DNA of 64,000 bases from the NCBI GenBank assembly GCA_037043235.1, contig JAWRVZ010000221.1, forward strand, positions 132,001 through 196,000. The letters run 5' to 3'. This document shows, piece after piece, positions 63,181 to 64,000 of the stretch; position 1 is the stretch's first letter; every line of letters begins with the position of its first letter. The translations under genes were made by a program, and so were the position numbers. Under the pieces are notes generated by a model that saw only the letters and a list, made by a program, of their open reading frames with translations, searched no databases and had not been told where the DNA came from. Source of the stretch: Rhodeus uyekii. Taxonomy: Eukaryota; Chordata; Actinopteri; Cypriniformes; Acheilognathidae.

Positions 63181-64000
63181 CATGGATTTATCAAAACATA
63201 TTATTGAGGCACATATCTTCTTTGCATATGGTGTGGAAAGTTCAGTAAATGGTAACTTTTGTTACATACGAACCATAGCTATTGCGCCTGCATGCGTTTG
63301 AGCTTTTGACAAATTTCCTGAGGTTTTTGTTCAGACCCTCCAGGCTGCTCTCAATCCACTTAACTGCATATATAGTGCAATGAGTCTCATGATGATCACG
63401 TACGGTTTGAGTAGAGCAAACCGAGGCAGCCCGTTGAAAGAATCCCACTTACTGCCTCCCACCACACACAACATAATCACAGCCTCGCCCACAGGGTCCA
63501 ACAACATCACCATATTTACAACATGGCCATCACAACAGTGGTTTAGAAATCAAATATGTGACAGAAGCCGCAGACCACACAATTAGATGTAACTAGATTA
63601 AGGTGTAGTGGGCCACCCTGGACTAATTATCCTTTTCCTTTTCGCAGTATGCTAATTATAGCTGTCTTGGTGACTTTAAGGCTGTTTGATTAGTCTAGAT
63701 GTGCTGGATTCAGGGTGGCTTGCACACACGAGCAGGAGGTGGCTGTCCCCGTAGAGCGGAAAGACAGGGGGAGGACGTGCCTCAGGATGAAGACAGTCTG
63801 CCTCTAATGGAGTCTTGGCAGATGAATAGCACTGACTCATTTTGATTATATTAAAGCTTTACCAGAGCACGGACCTGCAGAAACAGTGGAGCCTGTGATT
63901 CACCATGGCTCTGAATCTCTGTTATGTAATGCAGCCCGGCTGTCTGGAACCGAACCGTTTTTCCCAGTGCAAGGTTGCTAATGGGCCAGCGATGTATGTT

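Larger units (their letters stand above)
58018..63185 (-). mobile_element. Full-length chromodomain Ty3/gypsy LTR retrotransposon with target duplication
   Basis: The element spans 58023-63180 (5158 bp) and is flanked by the 5-bp duplication CATGG (58018-58022 and 63181-63185). It runs antisense to eml5. The order on its own strand is 5' LTR (62727-63180), gag-pol frame (to 58484), C11/G11 polypurine tract (58474-58484) and 3' LTR (58023-58470). The two LTRs differ by one substitution (58433 versus 63143) and by four versus six GAT units, so the insertion is recent. No envelope-like frame is present. No clear TGG-starting primer-binding site directly follows the 5' LTR. Confidence 0.97.
53726..64000 (+). 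other. eml5: eml5 intron 4 (more than 10.2 kb)
   Basis: No later eml5 exon was found before the window ends. It holds a solo LTR, a hAT MITE, a fold-back related to the 51-bp minisatellite, and the complete gypsy element. Nothing was recognised in 53730-54630, 55370-56700 (apart from short CT runs) or 63190-64000. The stretch 56710-57980 has repeat-like ATATAACCCGCACC motifs and a broken antisense frame (57411-57867) of unknown origin. Confidence 0.8.

Overview
This window is nuclear DNA of a teleost fish, most likely a cyprinid or close relative. The evidence is vertebrate split genes with GT-AG introns, very long AT-rich introns, long pure CA/GT microsatellites, tRNA-derived SINEs of the common teleost type and a chromodomain Ty3/gypsy retrotransposon. 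It has no bacterial features: no operons, rRNA, tRNA genes or CRISPR arrays.

Two protein-coding genes lie head to tail on the + strand. Positions 1-9773 hold the last six coding exons of itpk1 (inositol-tetrakisphosphate 1-kinase); the exons for roughly the first 120 residues lie upstream of the window. From 13359 onward is the 5' part of eml5 (echinoderm microtubule-associated protein-like 5): exon 1 (start codon and HELP motif), a 32 kb intron 1, then exons 2-4 at 45642, 51123 and 53657. Later exons lie beyond position 64000. The 3.6 kb between the two reading frames must hold the itpk1 3' UTR and the eml5 promoter, which shows three inverted CCAAT boxes. All exon joins were checked for phase and give uninterrupted protein.

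Nearly everything else is repeat. The main pieces are a 2.8 kb minisatellite with a 51-bp unit (20543-23327), a 1.1 kb G-rich VNTR just inside eml5 intron 1, a 0.7 kb GT-rich tract, and a 149-bp CA tract 6 bases after the exon 3 splice donor. There are at least seven copies of a TA-flanked, pogo/Tigger-like non-autonomous DNA transposon and seven tRNA-derived SINEs. Two small hAT-type elements have 8-bp target duplications, one of them nested in a pogo-like copy. Several solo LTRs have 5-bp target duplications, and two of these contain tandem arrays. There is also a LINE tail and a pair of decayed Tc1-like transposase fragments.

A young full-length chromodomain gypsy element (58023-63180, antisense to eml5, target duplication CATGG) sits in eml5 intron 4. 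Its two LTRs differ by one substitution and two GAT units. I found no clearly new gene system. The most unusual items are the repeat arrays, the splice-site-adjacent CA tract, the nested and young transposons, and the way several arrays appear to have grown from mobile-element sequence.
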